Source: Rhodococcus sp. P-2
Lineage (GTDB): Bacteria; Actinomycetota; Actinomycetes; Mycobacteriales; Mycobacteriaceae
Length of the DNA: 64,000 nt
Reading direction: 5' to 3'
Assembly (NCBI RefSeq): GCF_016598535.1
Contig: NZ_CP066779.1
Coordinates: 4,028,053 to 4,092,052, forward strand
Under the pieces are notes generated by a model. That model saw nothing but the letters and a program-made list of their open reading frames with translations. It was not told the origin of the DNA and did no database searches. The position numbers and the translations under genes are program-made. Numbering within the stretch: position 1 is the first letter of the stretch; each line of letters starts with the position of its first letter. Of this stretch, positions 37,466-46,791 are shown piece after piece.

Positions 37466-37912
37466 GTGAGCGCAAACACCGAAGCCATCGACATGGCACG
37501 CATCGCGGCCTTGGCAGCCGACGAGAAGCTGGCCACCGAAGTGGTGGTGCTCGATGTGTCCGAACAGTTGGTCATCACGGACTGCTTCGTGATCGCATCT
37601 GCGACCAACGAGCGTCAGGTCAACTCGATTGTCGAGAACATCGAAGACCGACTCCGCGAAGCGGGACACAAGCCTGTCCGCCGCGAAGGCACCCGCGAGG
37701 GACGCTGGGCACTGCTCGACTACGCCGACATCGTCGTCCACGTCCAGCACGACGAGGAGCGCAACTTCTACGCTCTCGATCGACTGTGGAAGGACTGCCC
37801 GACGGTCGAGGTCGAAGGCCTCGGACAGAACCGTCCCGGCCCCGCCGATGCCAACACGGTGTTCGAGACCGACACGGTTTCCGAGCCGGACGCGCAGGAT
37901 CCCTCGCTGTGA
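37466..37912 (+). CDS. rsfS: Ribosome silencing factor
   Basis: RsfS binds L14 on the large subunit and stops subunit joining in starvation. The 148-residue protein has ATEVVVLDVSEQLVITDCFVIASATNERQV and REGTREGRWALLDYADIVVHVQHDEERNFYALDRLW, both family hallmarks. The 30-residue tail is acidic and variable. The GTG start has GGAG upstream. Its stop overlaps the GTG of the next gene (GTGA). Confidence 0.95.
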   Translation: MSANTEAIDMARIAALAADEKLATEVVVLDVSEQLVITDCFVIASATNERQVNSIVENIEDRLREAGHKPVRREGTREGRWALLDYADIVVHVQHDEERNFYALDRLWKDCPTVEVEGLGQNRPGPADANTVFETDTVSEPDAQDPSL

Positions 37913-38583
37913 CTTCGTCGGCGCCCAGTGCGGCGTCGAACCCTGTCCGCCGGCTCATCCTGCTGCGTCACGGACAGACCGAATACAACGCCGACTCTCG
38001 GATGCAGGGGCAACTCGACACCGATCTGTCGGAGTTGGGACGCACGCAGGCCAAGAGTGCAGGTCCGGTGATCGCCGATCGCAGACCGTTGACGATCGTG
38101 TCCTCGGATCTGCGTCGCGCATATTTCACAGCCGTCGCTGTCGGTGACGCCGCCGGACTTCCGGTCCTCACCGACACGCGTCTGCGTGAGACACACCTGG
38201 GCGAATGGCAAGGCCTGACTCATCACGACGTCGACGAGCGCACTCCCGGTGTGCGATCTGCCTGGCGGGCGGATGCCACGTTGGCGCCGCCCGGTGGCGA
38301 AAGCCGAATCGACGTTGCACATCGCAGTCTTCCTGTCGTTCACGAATTGCTCGAGACGCACCCGGACTGGGCAGAGCGGCCCGTGGTTCTGGTGGCGCAC
38401 GGAGGCTTGATCGCGGCTCTGACGGCGGCATTGCTCGACCTGCCCATAGATCGCTGGGCCGTCCTCGGCGGATTGGGAAACACCAGTTGGGTGCAACTCA
38501 GCGGACATGGTGACGTCAAGTCGATCGAGTGGCGACTCGACGTATGGAATGCTTCTGCGAGTGTCGCAAATGACGTCCTCTGA
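37909..38583 (+). CDS. gpgP: Glucosyl-3-phosphoglycerate phosphatase
   Basis: A 224-residue histidine phosphatase. The catalytic motif is [17 protein letters not shown], with the second His in [17 protein letters not shown]. The orthologue in M. tuberculosis (same position after rsfS, Rv2419c) removes phosphate from glucosyl-3-phosphoglycerate, an early step of methylglucose lipopolysaccharide synthesis. The assignment here rests on synteny and length; a plain phosphoglycerate-mutase-like phosphatase cannot be excluded. It overlaps octT by 14 bp. Confidence 0.85.
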   Translation: MTSSAPSAASNPVRRLILLRHGQTEYNADSRMQGQLDTDLSELGRTQAKSAGPVIADRRPLTIVSSDLRRAYFTAVAVGDAAGLPVLTDTRLRETHLGEWQGLTHHDVDERTPGVRSAWRADATLAPPGGESRIDVAHRSLPVVHELLETHPDWAERPVVLVAHGGLIAALTAALLDLPIDRWAVLGGLGNTSWVQLSGHGDVKSIEWRLDVWNASASVANDVL

Positions 38584-39352
38584 AAGTGCCGACGGGCAGC
38601 GCCCCGTCCTCCTCGTACTCGCGGATTCGCTGTCGTATTTCGGCCCCAAAGGCGGCCTCGCGGCAGACCACCCACGGATCTGGCCCAACATCGTGGCCGA
38701 CGAACTCGGCTGGGACGTCGAGCTGGTCGCCCGTATCGGCTGGACGTGCCGCGACGCGTGGTGGGCACTGACTCAGGATCCTCGTGTGTGGGCGGCGGTG
38801 CCGCGGGCCGGCGCCGTCGTGTTCGCGGTCGGCGGTATGGACTCGCTACCGTCTCCGCTGCCTACCGCGCTCCGCGAGACCATTCGCTACGTTCGGCCAC
38901 CCGCGCTTCGACGCGTGGTGCGCGAGGGTTATCAGTGGCTGCAGCCACGGCTTGCACCACTGGGCCGCCCGGTCGCGCTTCCGCCCAAGCTGAGCGTCGA
39001 GTATCTGGAAAGCTCGCGAAATGCGTTGGAGTACATGCGGCCCGAACTGCCGATGATCGCGACCCTGCCGTCGGTGCACCGCAGTGATGCCTACGCCAGC
39101 GTGCATGCCGGACGGCCGGCCGCGGTGTCCGCGATCACCGAGTGGGCTACGGAGAAAGACGTTCCCGTAGTCGATCTCGCGGATGCAGTGCGTGACAACG
39201 TCTTTTCCGAGAACGGTAATCCCGACGGAATTCACTGGGGTTGGGACGGTCACGTCGGTGTAGCCCGCGCGATGATCGCTGCGATTCGCGGGGTCGAGTC
39301 GCAGAAAACGGTTTCGCCGGAACTGGTATCACCGCCGAGCGAAGTCGGGTAG
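38570..39352 (+). CDS. octT: Diglucosylglycerate octanoyltransferase, SGNH family
   Basis: A 260-residue SGNH/GDSL-fold protein: the serine block is [11 protein letters not shown], the Gly/Asn-type block [14 protein letters not shown], and the Asp-x-x-His block [17 protein letters not shown]. It is the positional orthologue of mycobacterial OctT (Rv2418c), which adds octanoate to diglucosylglycerate in methylglucose lipopolysaccharide synthesis. The ATG overlaps the end of gpgP, so the two steps are coupled. Function is assigned by synteny and fold. Confidence 0.82.
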   Translation: MTSSESADGQRPVLLVLADSLSYFGPKGGLAADHPRIWPNIVADELGWDVELVARIGWTCRDAWWALTQDPRVWAAVPRAGAVVFAVGGMDSLPSPLPTALRETIRYVRPPALRRVVREGYQWLQPRLAPLGRPVALPPKLSVEYLESSRNALEYMRPELPMIATLPSVHRSDAYASVHAGRPAAVSAITEWATEKDVPVVDLADAVRDNVFSENGNPDGIHWGWDGHVGVARAMIAAIRGVESQKTVSPELVSPPSEVG

Positions 39353-39356
39353 CAGA

Positions 39357-40199
39357 ATGCCGGTCGTCGTCGTCACGGATTCCTCCGCCTGCATCCCGCA
39401 GGAGTCGGCCGACGCATGTGGCATTCAGGTGGTTCCGCTCCATGTACTCCGTGACGGCTGCGACTTGCGAGAGGGCGTCGACGCAATGCCGAACGACCTG
39501 TCGGGAGTGACAACGGCCGGAGCGTCACCCGCCGAGTTGTCCGAGGCATATGCACGCGCCCTGAAACTGAGCGACGGCGACGGCGTCCTCGCCGTTCACA
39601 TTTCACGACAACTCTCGGGAACGTGGGAAGCCGGACGAGTCGCAGCCCAGGAATTCGGTGGCGCCGTCCGCATCGTCGATTCACAGTCCGCCGGAATGGG
39701 TTTGGGCTATCCCGCTCTCGAAGCTGCACGCCTCGCCGAGAAGGGCGCGTCACTCGAAGAGGCATACGGCCGGGCGGTCGACGTAGCGAGCCGTGGGCGC
39801 TGCTACATCGTCGTCGACAAACTTGATCAATTGCGTAGGGGCGGACGAATCGGAACCGCCGCTGCGTTGCTGGGTACTGCATTGGCGATGAAGCCGATCC
39901 TGCATCTGGTGGACGGCAAACTGGTGCTCGGCGAGAAAACACGTACCACCACCAAAGCTCTTGCACGCTTGGTGGATTCGGCAGTCGAACGCGCCGGTCT
40001 CGGCCGCGTGGCGATAGCCGTGCATCACATGCGAGCGCGAGAGCGTGCCGACGGGATAGCGGAACAGTTGGCCGAGCGCATTCCCGATGTAGCGGAATCC
40101 GTGGTTACCGACTTCAGCGCGGTTATCGGAGCGCACGTCGGTGTCGGCGCGATCGGTGTTGTGGTGTGCCCGTTGCCGGAGATCGACGCGAACACCTGA
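39357..40199 (+). CDS. DegV family fatty-acid-binding protein
   Basis: A 280-residue DegV protein. It starts VVVVTDSSACIPQESADACGIQVVPLHV and has the lipid-head binding residues in ITTAGASPAELSEAY-like and SGTWEAGR regions. DegV proteins bind a fatty acid; in Firmicutes FakB forms a fatty-acid kinase with FakA. No fakA gene is nearby. It starts five bases after octT, so it may join that operon, and the position matches mycobacteria. Confidence 0.92.
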   Translation: MPVVVVTDSSACIPQESADACGIQVVPLHVLRDGCDLREGVDAMPNDLSGVTTAGASPAELSEAYARALKLSDGDGVLAVHISRQLSGTWEAGRVAAQEFGGAVRIVDSQSAGMGLGYPALEAARLAEKGASLEEAYGRAVDVASRGRCYIVVDKLDQLRRGGRIGTAAALLGTALAMKPILHLVDGKLVLGEKTRTTTKALARLVDSAVERAGLGRVAIAVHHMRARERADGIAEQLAERIPDVAESVVTDFSAVIGAHVGVGAIGVVVCPLPEIDANT

Positions 40200-40203
40200 T
40201 CGG

Positions 40204-40230
40204 TTCTCCACAATCCCCGAGTTCTCCACA
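40204..40230 (+). promoter_or_regulatory. Pair of DnaA-box-like nonamers
   Basis: TTCTCCACA occurs at 40204-40212 and 40222-40230 in the same orientation, 18 bp apart. Each differs by one base from the DnaA box TTATCCACA. They lie in the 81-base gap before the competence gene comEA. Confidence 0.35.
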
Positions 40231-40280
40231 GGTCGAAATTCATCGTCTTCGGTGGCATGGTCCCTCGTTAGCGTGCAGTC

Positions 40281-41180
40281 ATGAGGATCAGCGAGGAGCG
40301 CGAGCGGGCGCGTGATCGCCTCGCGGCGATGGACGAAAACTACAGGCAGCGACAAGCCGTCGACGACTTCGAGGATTCAGTGTCTTTCGGGAGGTCCCCC
40401 GAGTGGCTCCAGGACTTCGACGAGGACGAATACGAAGTTCCGCCTGACTCGTCCAGGTTCGATCGCCTGCCCGAGCGCTGGCGCGGAACGCGTTGGCGCC
40501 CGAGCCGATCGGCGACTTGGGTGTTGGCGATCGTCGCAGCACTGGCCACGGCTATCGGCTTGTTCACCGTGTGGTGGGACTCTCCGAGTTTGCAGGCGGT
40601 CCCACCGTTGCCCTTGCCCCAGAATGTGACGGCCCAGAATGTCACGGAGCAGAGTGTCACTGCCGGCGATGGTGAATCAGCGGGTCCCGTACCGACCGCC
40701 GTCGTAGCGGAGCAGGCGCCCGAGGCTCTGGTGGTCAGTGTCGTCGGACTCGTGCGCACGCCTGGGCTTGTCAACCTGCATTTGGGCTCGCGCATCGCGG
40801 ACGCGCTCGCTGCGGCAGGTGGAGTGCTCGACGGAGCGGAGACGGTAGGCCTGAACCTGGCTCAGAAGCTTGCCGATGGTGATCAGATCGTGGTGGGTGC
40901 GGCCGATCAGTCCGGTGGTGTTTCAGCGAGTTCGAGTACCACTGCGGGAGGGACCAGCCCCGCCGCTGCGGGGGAATCCGGCGGGGCTGGGCTGGTGAAC
41001 CTCAACACCGCCACCGAAGCCGAACTGGACGGGCTTCCCGGGGTAGGGCCGGTAACAGCGGCGTCGATCATTTCCTGGCGTACGTCCAACGGGAAATTCA
41101 CGGACGTAGAACAATTGGGGGAAGTCGACGGTATCGGCCCGGCAAGGTTGGCGAAGCTGCGAGTGCTGGTGTCGGTGTGA
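40281..41180 (+). CDS. comEA: ComEA-family DNA-binding protein
   Basis: A 299-residue membrane-anchored DNA receptor. One transmembrane helix lies near residue 75-95 (WVLAIVAALATAIGLFTVWW). A SLBB domain follows (VSVVGLVRTPGLVNLHLGSRIADALAAAGG), and the C-terminus has a helix-hairpin-helix motif (VNLNTATEAELDGLPGVGPVTAASIISWR). It is coupled to comEC by a GTGA overlap. The N-terminal 70 residues are cytoplasmic and charged. In Rhodococcus natural competence is not well established, so a use of the pair in DNA uptake is inferred. Confidence 0.9.
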   Translation: MRISEERERARDRLAAMDENYRQRQAVDDFEDSVSFGRSPEWLQDFDEDEYEVPPDSSRFDRLPERWRGTRWRPSRSATWVLAIVAALATAIGLFTVWWDSPSLQAVPPLPLPQNVTAQNVTEQSVTAGDGESAGPVPTAVVAEQAPEALVVSVVGLVRTPGLVNLHLGSRIADALAAAGGVLDGAETVGLNLAQKLADGDQIVVGAADQSGGVSASSSTTAGGTSPAAAGESGGAGLVNLNTATEAELDGLPGVGPVTAASIISWRTSNGKFTDVEQLGEVDGIGPARLAKLRVLVSV

Positions 41181-43537
41181 ACGAATCGGAGGTCCGGCCC
41201 GTTCTCGACGCTCGACTGCTTCTGTCGGCCGTCGCCGCGTGGGGAAGTAGCGCGGTGGGGATCCTGTTCGGCGCGGTCGCCGCGTGGGTACTGGCGGTGG
41301 CGTGCGCTATTCCAGCGGCAATCCTGGTTGTCGTGGTTGTACGCCGGACATCTGCGGTGTGGGCACGAATCATGTTGGTTGCATTGCTGTTCGGTGCCGG
41401 GTGTAGTGCCGTCAGCGGATGGCGGGCGACCGAGGTCGAGGGGCACCCACTGACCCGGGCTGCCCTCGAAGGAGCCTGGGTGAGTGTCGACGTGGAACCA
41501 ACTGAGGATCCGCACGTGGTCTCCGGCGCAGTGGGGCAAGGTCAGGTCTTCTTCAGGGCAACCGTCAATTCGGCGACTGCCCGGAATCACAGGTACTCCG
41601 GAGGTGGATTGGTCACGATCCGGGCGCCCAGTTCGTCGTGGCTCGAAGTTGTTCCAGGGCAGAGCCTCACGGTTCGCGGCCGGGCGAGTCAGCCATGGCG
41701 TAGCGATTCCACGCTCGCCGTGATCACGTCCGAAGGGCCTCCCGTCGCGGTGGGAGAAGTGCCCTGGTATCAGCGATGGGCGAGTGTGGTGCGCATTCGT
41801 TTCGCCGCTGCGTGCTCGGCTGCGCTCCCGCCGGATCAGGCAGGTCTGCTGCCTGGCCTGGTCGTCGGAGACACGTCGTCGCTGTCGCCGGTGGTGAAGG
41901 ACAACTTCACCGTTGCCGGGCTTTCCCACCTCACTGCGGTCTCCGGCGCCAACATCAGCATTCTGCTGGGGGCCGTTCTGCTGGTGGTCAGAGCGGCGGC
42001 ACTGAGCCCGCGGGTCGGCGCCGCTTTGGCGCTGGTGGCCCTCGTTGCGTTTGTTGTCGTCGCGAGGCCGTCGCCGAGTGTGCTGCGTGCCTCGGTGATG
42101 GGCCTGATCGGCCTGCTCAGTCTGGTCACCGGTCGACGTAAACAGGCGCTGCCTGCTCTTGCCGCAGCCGTCATCGTTCTGGTTGTCGTGATGCCCGAGC
42201 TTGCCGTCGACTGGGGGTTTGCGTTGTCGACTACTGCCACGGGCGCGCTGGTGATCATCGCTCCGGTGTGGGTGGACGTGCTTCGCCGACGGGGTTGGCC
42301 CCGTTGGTTTTCGGAGATGACAGCTGTCTCGAGTGCTGCGTTTGTCGTGACTGCTCCACTGGTGGGCGCCATGGCGGGAACCTTCAGCGTGGTCACGATT
42401 GCAGCGAACATGGCGGTGGCGCCCGTGATCGGACTTATCACGGTATTCGGTGCGATGATTGCCCTGTGCGCGCTGATCTGTCCACCGATCGCGGTGTTCG
42501 TCGCGCCACTGGTCCGGCCGCCGATGGGGTGGCTGTTGTACGTGTCCGAGCGGGCGGCGGCTCTTCCCGGAGCGTCGGTGGTGGTGCCGTCGGGGCTCAT
42601 CGGCGCTCTGGTCGTCGTGGGCGTCTTACTGGCCGCGGCCATGACGCTGTGGAATCGGATTTCGAGGTGGGTGGTCGGCGTCCTCGTGTTGGGAGTCGTT
42701 CTAGCCCTGATCTTTCAGCACGTGTTCGGCGGAAGCCGCATTGCGCCGGGGTGGGTACTGGTGATGTGCGACGTAGGCCAAGGGGACGGTCTTGTGCTCT
42801 CGACCGGAGACGGCAGGGTGATCGTGATCGATGTCGGTCCTGATCCCACGTCGATGGATCGTTGCCTGAACATGTTGGACGTCAACGACATCGCTTTGCT
42901 GATGATCAGTCATTTTCATGCCGATCACATCGGAGGATTGGAAGCGGTCCTGGCTGGGCGTTCGGTCGCTGCGGTCGGAGTCGGGTCGATGTTGTTGCCG
43001 GAGTCAGGTTTTCGGGCGGTGAAGGATGCCGCCGAATCGCAGGCCGTTCCGGTTGTCTCGTTGCGTGCAGGTACCGAGTTGACGTTGGGATCGGTGAAAG
43101 TGGAGGTTCTCGGTCCGTTGGTTCCGGCTCCCCGCGATGCGAGGGACGGCGCGGGCGCCGCCAACGATCAGTCGCTGGTGGTGATGGCACACACGGACGC
43201 GGGTCGAATTCTGTTGACGGGAGACGCCGAAGTTGCGGGGGAGGAGGCCATTCTCCGATCGGGAACGGACGTGAAGGCCGATGTGTTGAAGCTGCCCCAT
43301 CACGGTTCCCGGACCACGTCGTCGGCATTTCTGGAAGCGGTGCGTCCGAGGTTGACGATGATCAGCGTCGGCGCCGGCAACGGTTTCGGGCACCCGAACG
43401 CCGAGGTTCTCGACGAACTGGATTCGTTGGGCGGGGCGGTGGTTCGGACCGACGTCGACGGCACCGTCGCCGTGTACGGCGGGGGCGGCGGGTCTGTGTC
43501 GATCGTGTCGGTTCCTCGTGGGACCATCTTCGGGTGA
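41177..43537 (+). CDS. comEC: ComEC/Rec2 DNA channel protein
   Basis: A full-length 786-residue channel: N-terminal membrane and OB-like segment, a central competence domain (AGLSHLTAVSGANISILLGAVLLV) with about ten helices, and a C-terminal metallo-beta-lactamase domain (ALLMISHFHADHIGGLEAVL; ILLTGDAEVAGEEAIL; LKLPHHGSRTTSSAFLEAV). It moves single-stranded DNA across the membrane while the lactamase-like domain may cut the other strand. All nuclease metal ligands seem present. GTG start inside the comEA stop; its own stop overlaps the GTG of holA. Confidence 0.92.
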   Translation: MNESEVRPVLDARLLLSAVAAWGSSAVGILFGAVAAWVLAVACAIPAAILVVVVVRRTSAVWARIMLVALLFGAGCSAVSGWRATEVEGHPLTRAALEGAWVSVDVEPTEDPHVVSGAVGQGQVFFRATVNSATARNHRYSGGGLVTIRAPSSSWLEVVPGQSLTVRGRASQPWRSDSTLAVITSEGPPVAVGEVPWYQRWASVVRIRFAAACSAALPPDQAGLLPGLVVGDTSSLSPVVKDNFTVAGLSHLTAVSGANISILLGAVLLVVRAAALSPRVGAALALVALVAFVVVARPSPSVLRASVMGLIGLLSLVTGRRKQALPALAAAVIVLVVVMPELAVDWGFALSTTATGALVIIAPVWVDVLRRRGWPRWFSEMTAVSSAAFVVTAPLVGAMAGTFSVVTIAANMAVAPVIGLITVFGAMIALCALICPPIAVFVAPLVRPPMGWLLYVSERAAALPGASVVVPSGLIGALVVVGVLLAAAMTLWNRISRWVVGVLVLGVVLALIFQHVFGGSRIAPGWVLVMCDVGQGDGLVLSTGDGRVIVIDVGPDPTSMDRCLNMLDVNDIALLMISHFHADHIGGLEAVLAGRSVAAVGVGSMLLPESGFRAVKDAAESQAVPVVSLRAGTELTLGSVKVEVLGPLVPAPRDARDGAGAANDQSLVVMAHTDAGRILLTGDAEVAGEEAILRSGTDVKADVLKLPHHGSRTTSSAFLEAVRPRLTMISVGAGNGFGHPNAEVLDELDSLGGAVVRTDVDGTVAVYGGGGGSVSIVSVPRGTIFG

Positions 43538-44511
43538 GTAATCCGTCTGGAGTCGATCCGCTGCATCTTGTTCTCGGGGACGACGAGTTCCTGATCGACC
43601 GCACGGTATCGCAGCTCATCAGAGCTGTCCGCGGTGACCGCGGCCAGGGTATTTCCGATCTCCCGGTCACCAAGATGCGTGCCGGAGACACCAATGCGCC
43701 GGAGTTGGCGGAGCTGCTCAGCCCTTCTCTTTTTGCCGAAGACCGTGTGATCGTCCTGGAATCGGCGGCGGAGGCAGGCAAAGATGCCGTAGCTCTTGTC
43801 CTCGAAGCGGCACGCGAGCCTGCGGAAGGCGTCGTTCTGATCGTCGTGCACTCGGGTGGTGGCCGTGCGAAGGCGTTGGCGCCGGCGCTGGAGAAGCTCG
43901 GCGCGACGGTTCATGCCTGCGGAAAACTGAACAAGAGTCAGCTTGTCGACTTCGTCCGCGGTGAGTTTCGGACCGCAGACGTCAGGGTTGCGCCCGATGC
44001 GATCGCCGCGATGATCGAAAGCGTCGGCTCCAACCTCCGCGAACTTGCGTCGGCCTGCTCACAATTGGCGGCAGATACCGGCGGCAAGATCGACGTCGAT
44101 GCGGTCCACAAGTACTACTCGGGCAAGGCCGAGGTTTCCGGATTCGATGTGGCCGACAAGGTCATCGTCGGCGATACCCGGGGTGCGCTCGAGGCCCTGC
44201 GGTGGGCTGATCAGATCGGAACGGCGCACGTTCTCCTCGCGGATGCCCTCGCTGATGCAGTTCATACCATCGCGAAGGTTGGCCCGTTTGCACGGGGCGG
44301 TGACCCGTTCCGGTTGGCGTCGGATCTCGGTATGCCGCCGTGGAAGGTCAAGAAGGCTATCAAGGAAGTCGGCGGTTGGGATCCCACGTCGATCGGCGCT
44401 GCGATGCAGATCGTCGCCGCTCTCAATGCCGACGTGAAGGGCGCCGCAGTCGACTCGTCCTTCGCGCTGGAGATGGCAGTGCGCAAAGTGTGTGCACTGC
44501 GGAAGAACTGA
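43534..44511 (+). CDS. holA: DNA polymerase III subunit delta
   Basis: Delta opens the sliding clamp in the clamp loader. The 325-residue protein opens PLHLVLGDDEFLIDRTVSQLI and shows the usual three domains: LSPSLFAEDRVIVLESAAE in the N-terminal domain, FDVADKVIVGDTRGALEALRW in the middle and a helical collar (SSFALEMAVRKVCAL) at the end. It starts at GTG 43534, overlapping the stop of comEC by four bases. The comEA-comEC-holA order is the mycobacterial one. Confidence 0.95.
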   Translation: MSNPSGVDPLHLVLGDDEFLIDRTVSQLIRAVRGDRGQGISDLPVTKMRAGDTNAPELAELLSPSLFAEDRVIVLESAAEAGKDAVALVLEAAREPAEGVVLIVVHSGGGRAKALAPALEKLGATVHACGKLNKSQLVDFVRGEFRTADVRVAPDAIAAMIESVGSNLRELASACSQLAADTGGKIDVDAVHKYYSGKAEVSGFDVADKVIVGDTRGALEALRWADQIGTAHVLLADALADAVHTIAKVGPFARGGDPFRLASDLGMPPWKVKKAIKEVGGWDPTSIGAAMQIVAALNADVKGAAVDSSFALEMAVRKVCALRKN

Positions 44512-44577
44512 GGGCTCGATGTCCCGGTGTGCCGGCGGCCGGCACTAGTTCGGCGTCGGTCCGATCGGACACGCAAA

Positions 44578-44609
44578 ATAGCCGCCTGGTCTTTCGACCT
44601 GGCGGCTAT
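44578..44609 (-). terminator. rpsT terminator
   Basis: Stem ATAGCCGCC/GGCGGCTAT continues after one T-T mismatch into GGTC/GACC with a TTTC loop. On the minus strand it is followed by TTTTGCG, so it ends rpsT transcripts. It lies 43 bp after the rpsT stop and also after holA on the other strand. Confidence 0.85.
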
Positions 44610-44651
44610 CGAGACGAACCAATATGACGGTGAACCGTCACAGTGGAAACG

Positions 44652-44912
44652 TCAGAGCTTGTTGGCAGCCTGCGAGAGTGCAGACTTCTTGTTGGCGGCC
44701 TGGTTGGCGTGAATGACGCCCTTGCTGGCTGCCTTGTCGAGCTTGCGGCTGGTGGAGACGAGGAGCTCGTTGGCCTTGTCCTTGTCACCGGCTGCCGCAG
44801 CCTCGCGGAATGAACGGATCGCGGTACGCAGCGAGGACTTCACCGACTGGTTACGGAGTCGGGCCGCCTCGTTGGTACGGATTCGCTTCACCTGGGACTT
44901 GATGTTGGCCAC
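44652..44912 (-). CDS. rpsT: 30S ribosomal protein S20
   Basis: An 86-residue S20, exactly the usual size: [34 protein letters not shown] at the start, then the helical [26 protein letters not shown]. It binds 16S rRNA. GTG 44912 was chosen for its AAGGA site and the conserved start. It is monocistronic and divergent from the ATP-grasp gene. A possible -10 (TAATCT on the minus strand, 44990-44985) would give a short leader. Confidence 0.97.
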   Translation of the reverse strand: MANIKSQVKRIRTNEAARLRNQSVKSSLRTAIRSFREAAAAGDKDKANELLVSTSRKLDKAASKGVIHANQAANKKSALSQAANKL

Positions 44913-45109
44913 GCGTAAAATCCTTGTCGTCTTTAGCTGGTTACGGTCGAGAAAGCTGTGGGCGCACTGATGCACCGACTGGCAAGATTACCAGCCGAGG
45001 GCCCAAGAACCCAAACCGTCGCACGTTGCGTCTGTCGAGAAGAGTACACCGAGCGCCCGATTTCTCGCCGCGCTGCCGAATAGCCCCACTTGTAGCAGCA
45101 TGTTGCCCT

Positions 45110-46735
45110 ATGACGCCGCCGCCTTCGAAAAGTTCGAGTAAAACAGGTTCGACCACCACCCGAGCGCGTCCTGCTGCAGTGTTCGACGGATATTCAGACA
45201 TCGGTCGCTACGAGTTGGCTTTCGACGAGATGTTCGAGCCCGACGGCTCGGTGCGTGCTCCGTACAAGGGCGTGTACAAAGCCCTGGCGCCGACGAGCAG
45301 CGCCGACCTCGCCGCGCGCGCAGACGCGCTCGGACGCGCATTCATCGATCAGGGCGTGACGTTCTCGCTGTCCGGGCAGGAACGACCCTTTCCGTTGGAT
45401 CTGGTGCCACGCGTCATTGCCGCGCAGGAGTGGTCGCGCCTGGAAAAGGGCATCAAGCAGCGTGTGAAGGCACTCGAGCTGTTCCTTGCGGACATCTACG
45501 GCGAGCAGCGAATCCTGCGCGATCACGTCCTGCCTCGCCGCCTGGTCACCTCGTGTGAGCACTTCCATCGTGAAGCGGCGGGCATCGTTCCGCCCAACGG
45601 TGTGCGTATCCACGTCGCGGGTATCGACCTGGTCCGAGACGAGGCCGGAGAGTTCCGAGTTCTCGAGGACAACCTGCGATCTCCGTCCGGCGTCTCCTAC
45701 GTGATGGAGAACCGTCGCACGATGACTCGGGTGTTCCCGGATCTGTTCATGTCCCACAAGGTGAGGGCGGTCGGTGATTACGCAACACACTTGCTCAGGG
45801 CGCTGCGTGCGGGTGCTGCACTCAACGAAGCGGACCCGACAGTGGTTGTTCTCACACCGGGTATCGCCAACTCCGCCTACTTCGAGCACTCGTTGCTCGC
45901 TCGTCAGATGGGCGTGGAACTCGTCGAAGGTCGCGACCTGTTCTGCCGCGACAACATGGTCTATATGCGCACGACGGAGGGCGAGCGCCAGGTAGACGTC
46001 ATCTATCGCCGCATCGACGACGAGTATCTCGACCCGATGCACTTCCGTCCGGATTCGATTCTCGGCGTCGCCGGCCTGCTGAATGCGGCCCGAGCGGGCA
46101 ACGTGGTGATCTCGAGCGCCGTCGGCAACGGAGTCGGTGACGACAAACTCGTCTATACCTACGTTCCGCAGATCATCGACTACTACCTCGGCGAGAAGCC
46201 GCTCTTGCAGAACGTCGACACATTCCGCTGTTGGTTGGACGAGGAGTGCGAGCAGGTCCTCGACCGCGTCTCCGAACTCGTCATCAAGCCGGTGGAAGGG
46301 TCTGGCGGCTACGGAATCGTCTTCGGGCCCGACGCGAGCCCCAAGGAACTGGCTGCGATCACCCGCAAGATCAAGGCAGACCCGCGCGGGTGGATCGCGC
46401 AGCCTCTCGTGCAGTTGTCCACGGTGCCGACCAAGATCGACGACGTTCTCTCGCCGCGACACGTGGACTTGCGACCCTTCGCGGTCAACGACGGTGAGGA
46501 CGTGTGGGTGTTGCCCGGCGGCCTGACCCGGGTGGCGCTTCCGGAAGGTTCGCTGGTGGTCAACTCGAGCCAGGGCGGCGGAAGCAAGGACACGTGGGTG
46601 CTCGCAAGCCGCACCTCCGACGAGGATCCTGAGCTCTCCGGTGAGGAACTGGTGTCCGAGCCCCCGGAATCCGCGGAACCGGTGCAGGGCCCCGAACTGA
46701 GCACATCTCAACAACAACAGCAGCAACAGCAGTGA
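45110..46735 (+). CDS. Circularly permuted ATP-grasp protein
   Basis: A 541-residue protein of the circularly permuted ATP-grasp family (DUF404/DUF407 type). Motifs are LDLVPRVIAAQEWSRLEKGIKQRVKALELF, VAGIDLVRDEAGEFRVLEDNLRSPSGVSYV, VYRRIDDEYLDP and KPVEGSGGYGIVFGPDAS, the ATP-binding Lys and Gly loop. Such enzymes join amino or amide groups using ATP. The last eight residues are glutamines. It heads a conserved set with alpha-E and transglutaminase genes, thought to make or attach an unknown peptide-like product. The start is placed at MTPPPSKSS; the frame is open far upstream, but no homology is seen there. Confidence 0.88.
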   Translation: MTPPPSKSSSKTGSTTTRARPAAVFDGYSDIGRYELAFDEMFEPDGSVRAPYKGVYKALAPTSSADLAARADALGRAFIDQGVTFSLSGQERPFPLDLVPRVIAAQEWSRLEKGIKQRVKALELFLADIYGEQRILRDHVLPRRLVTSCEHFHREAAGIVPPNGVRIHVAGIDLVRDEAGEFRVLEDNLRSPSGVSYVMENRRTMTRVFPDLFMSHKVRAVGDYATHLLRALRAGAALNEADPTVVVLTPGIANSAYFEHSLLARQMGVELVEGRDLFCRDNMVYMRTTEGERQVDVIYRRIDDEYLDPMHFRPDSILGVAGLLNAARAGNVVISSAVGNGVGDDKLVYTYVPQIIDYYLGEKPLLQNVDTFRCWLDEECEQVLDRVSELVIKPVEGSGGYGIVFGPDASPKELAAITRKIKADPRGWIAQPLVQLSTVPTKIDDVLSPRHVDLRPFAVNDGEDVWVLPGGLTRVALPEGSLVVNSSQGGGSKDTWVLASRTSDEDPELSGEELVSEPPESAEPVQGPELSTSQQQQQQQQ

Positions 46736-46791
46736 ACACCTCAGAAGTGCCCAGCTACCAAGAACTATCAGCGAACGGAGCGTGGTGACCG

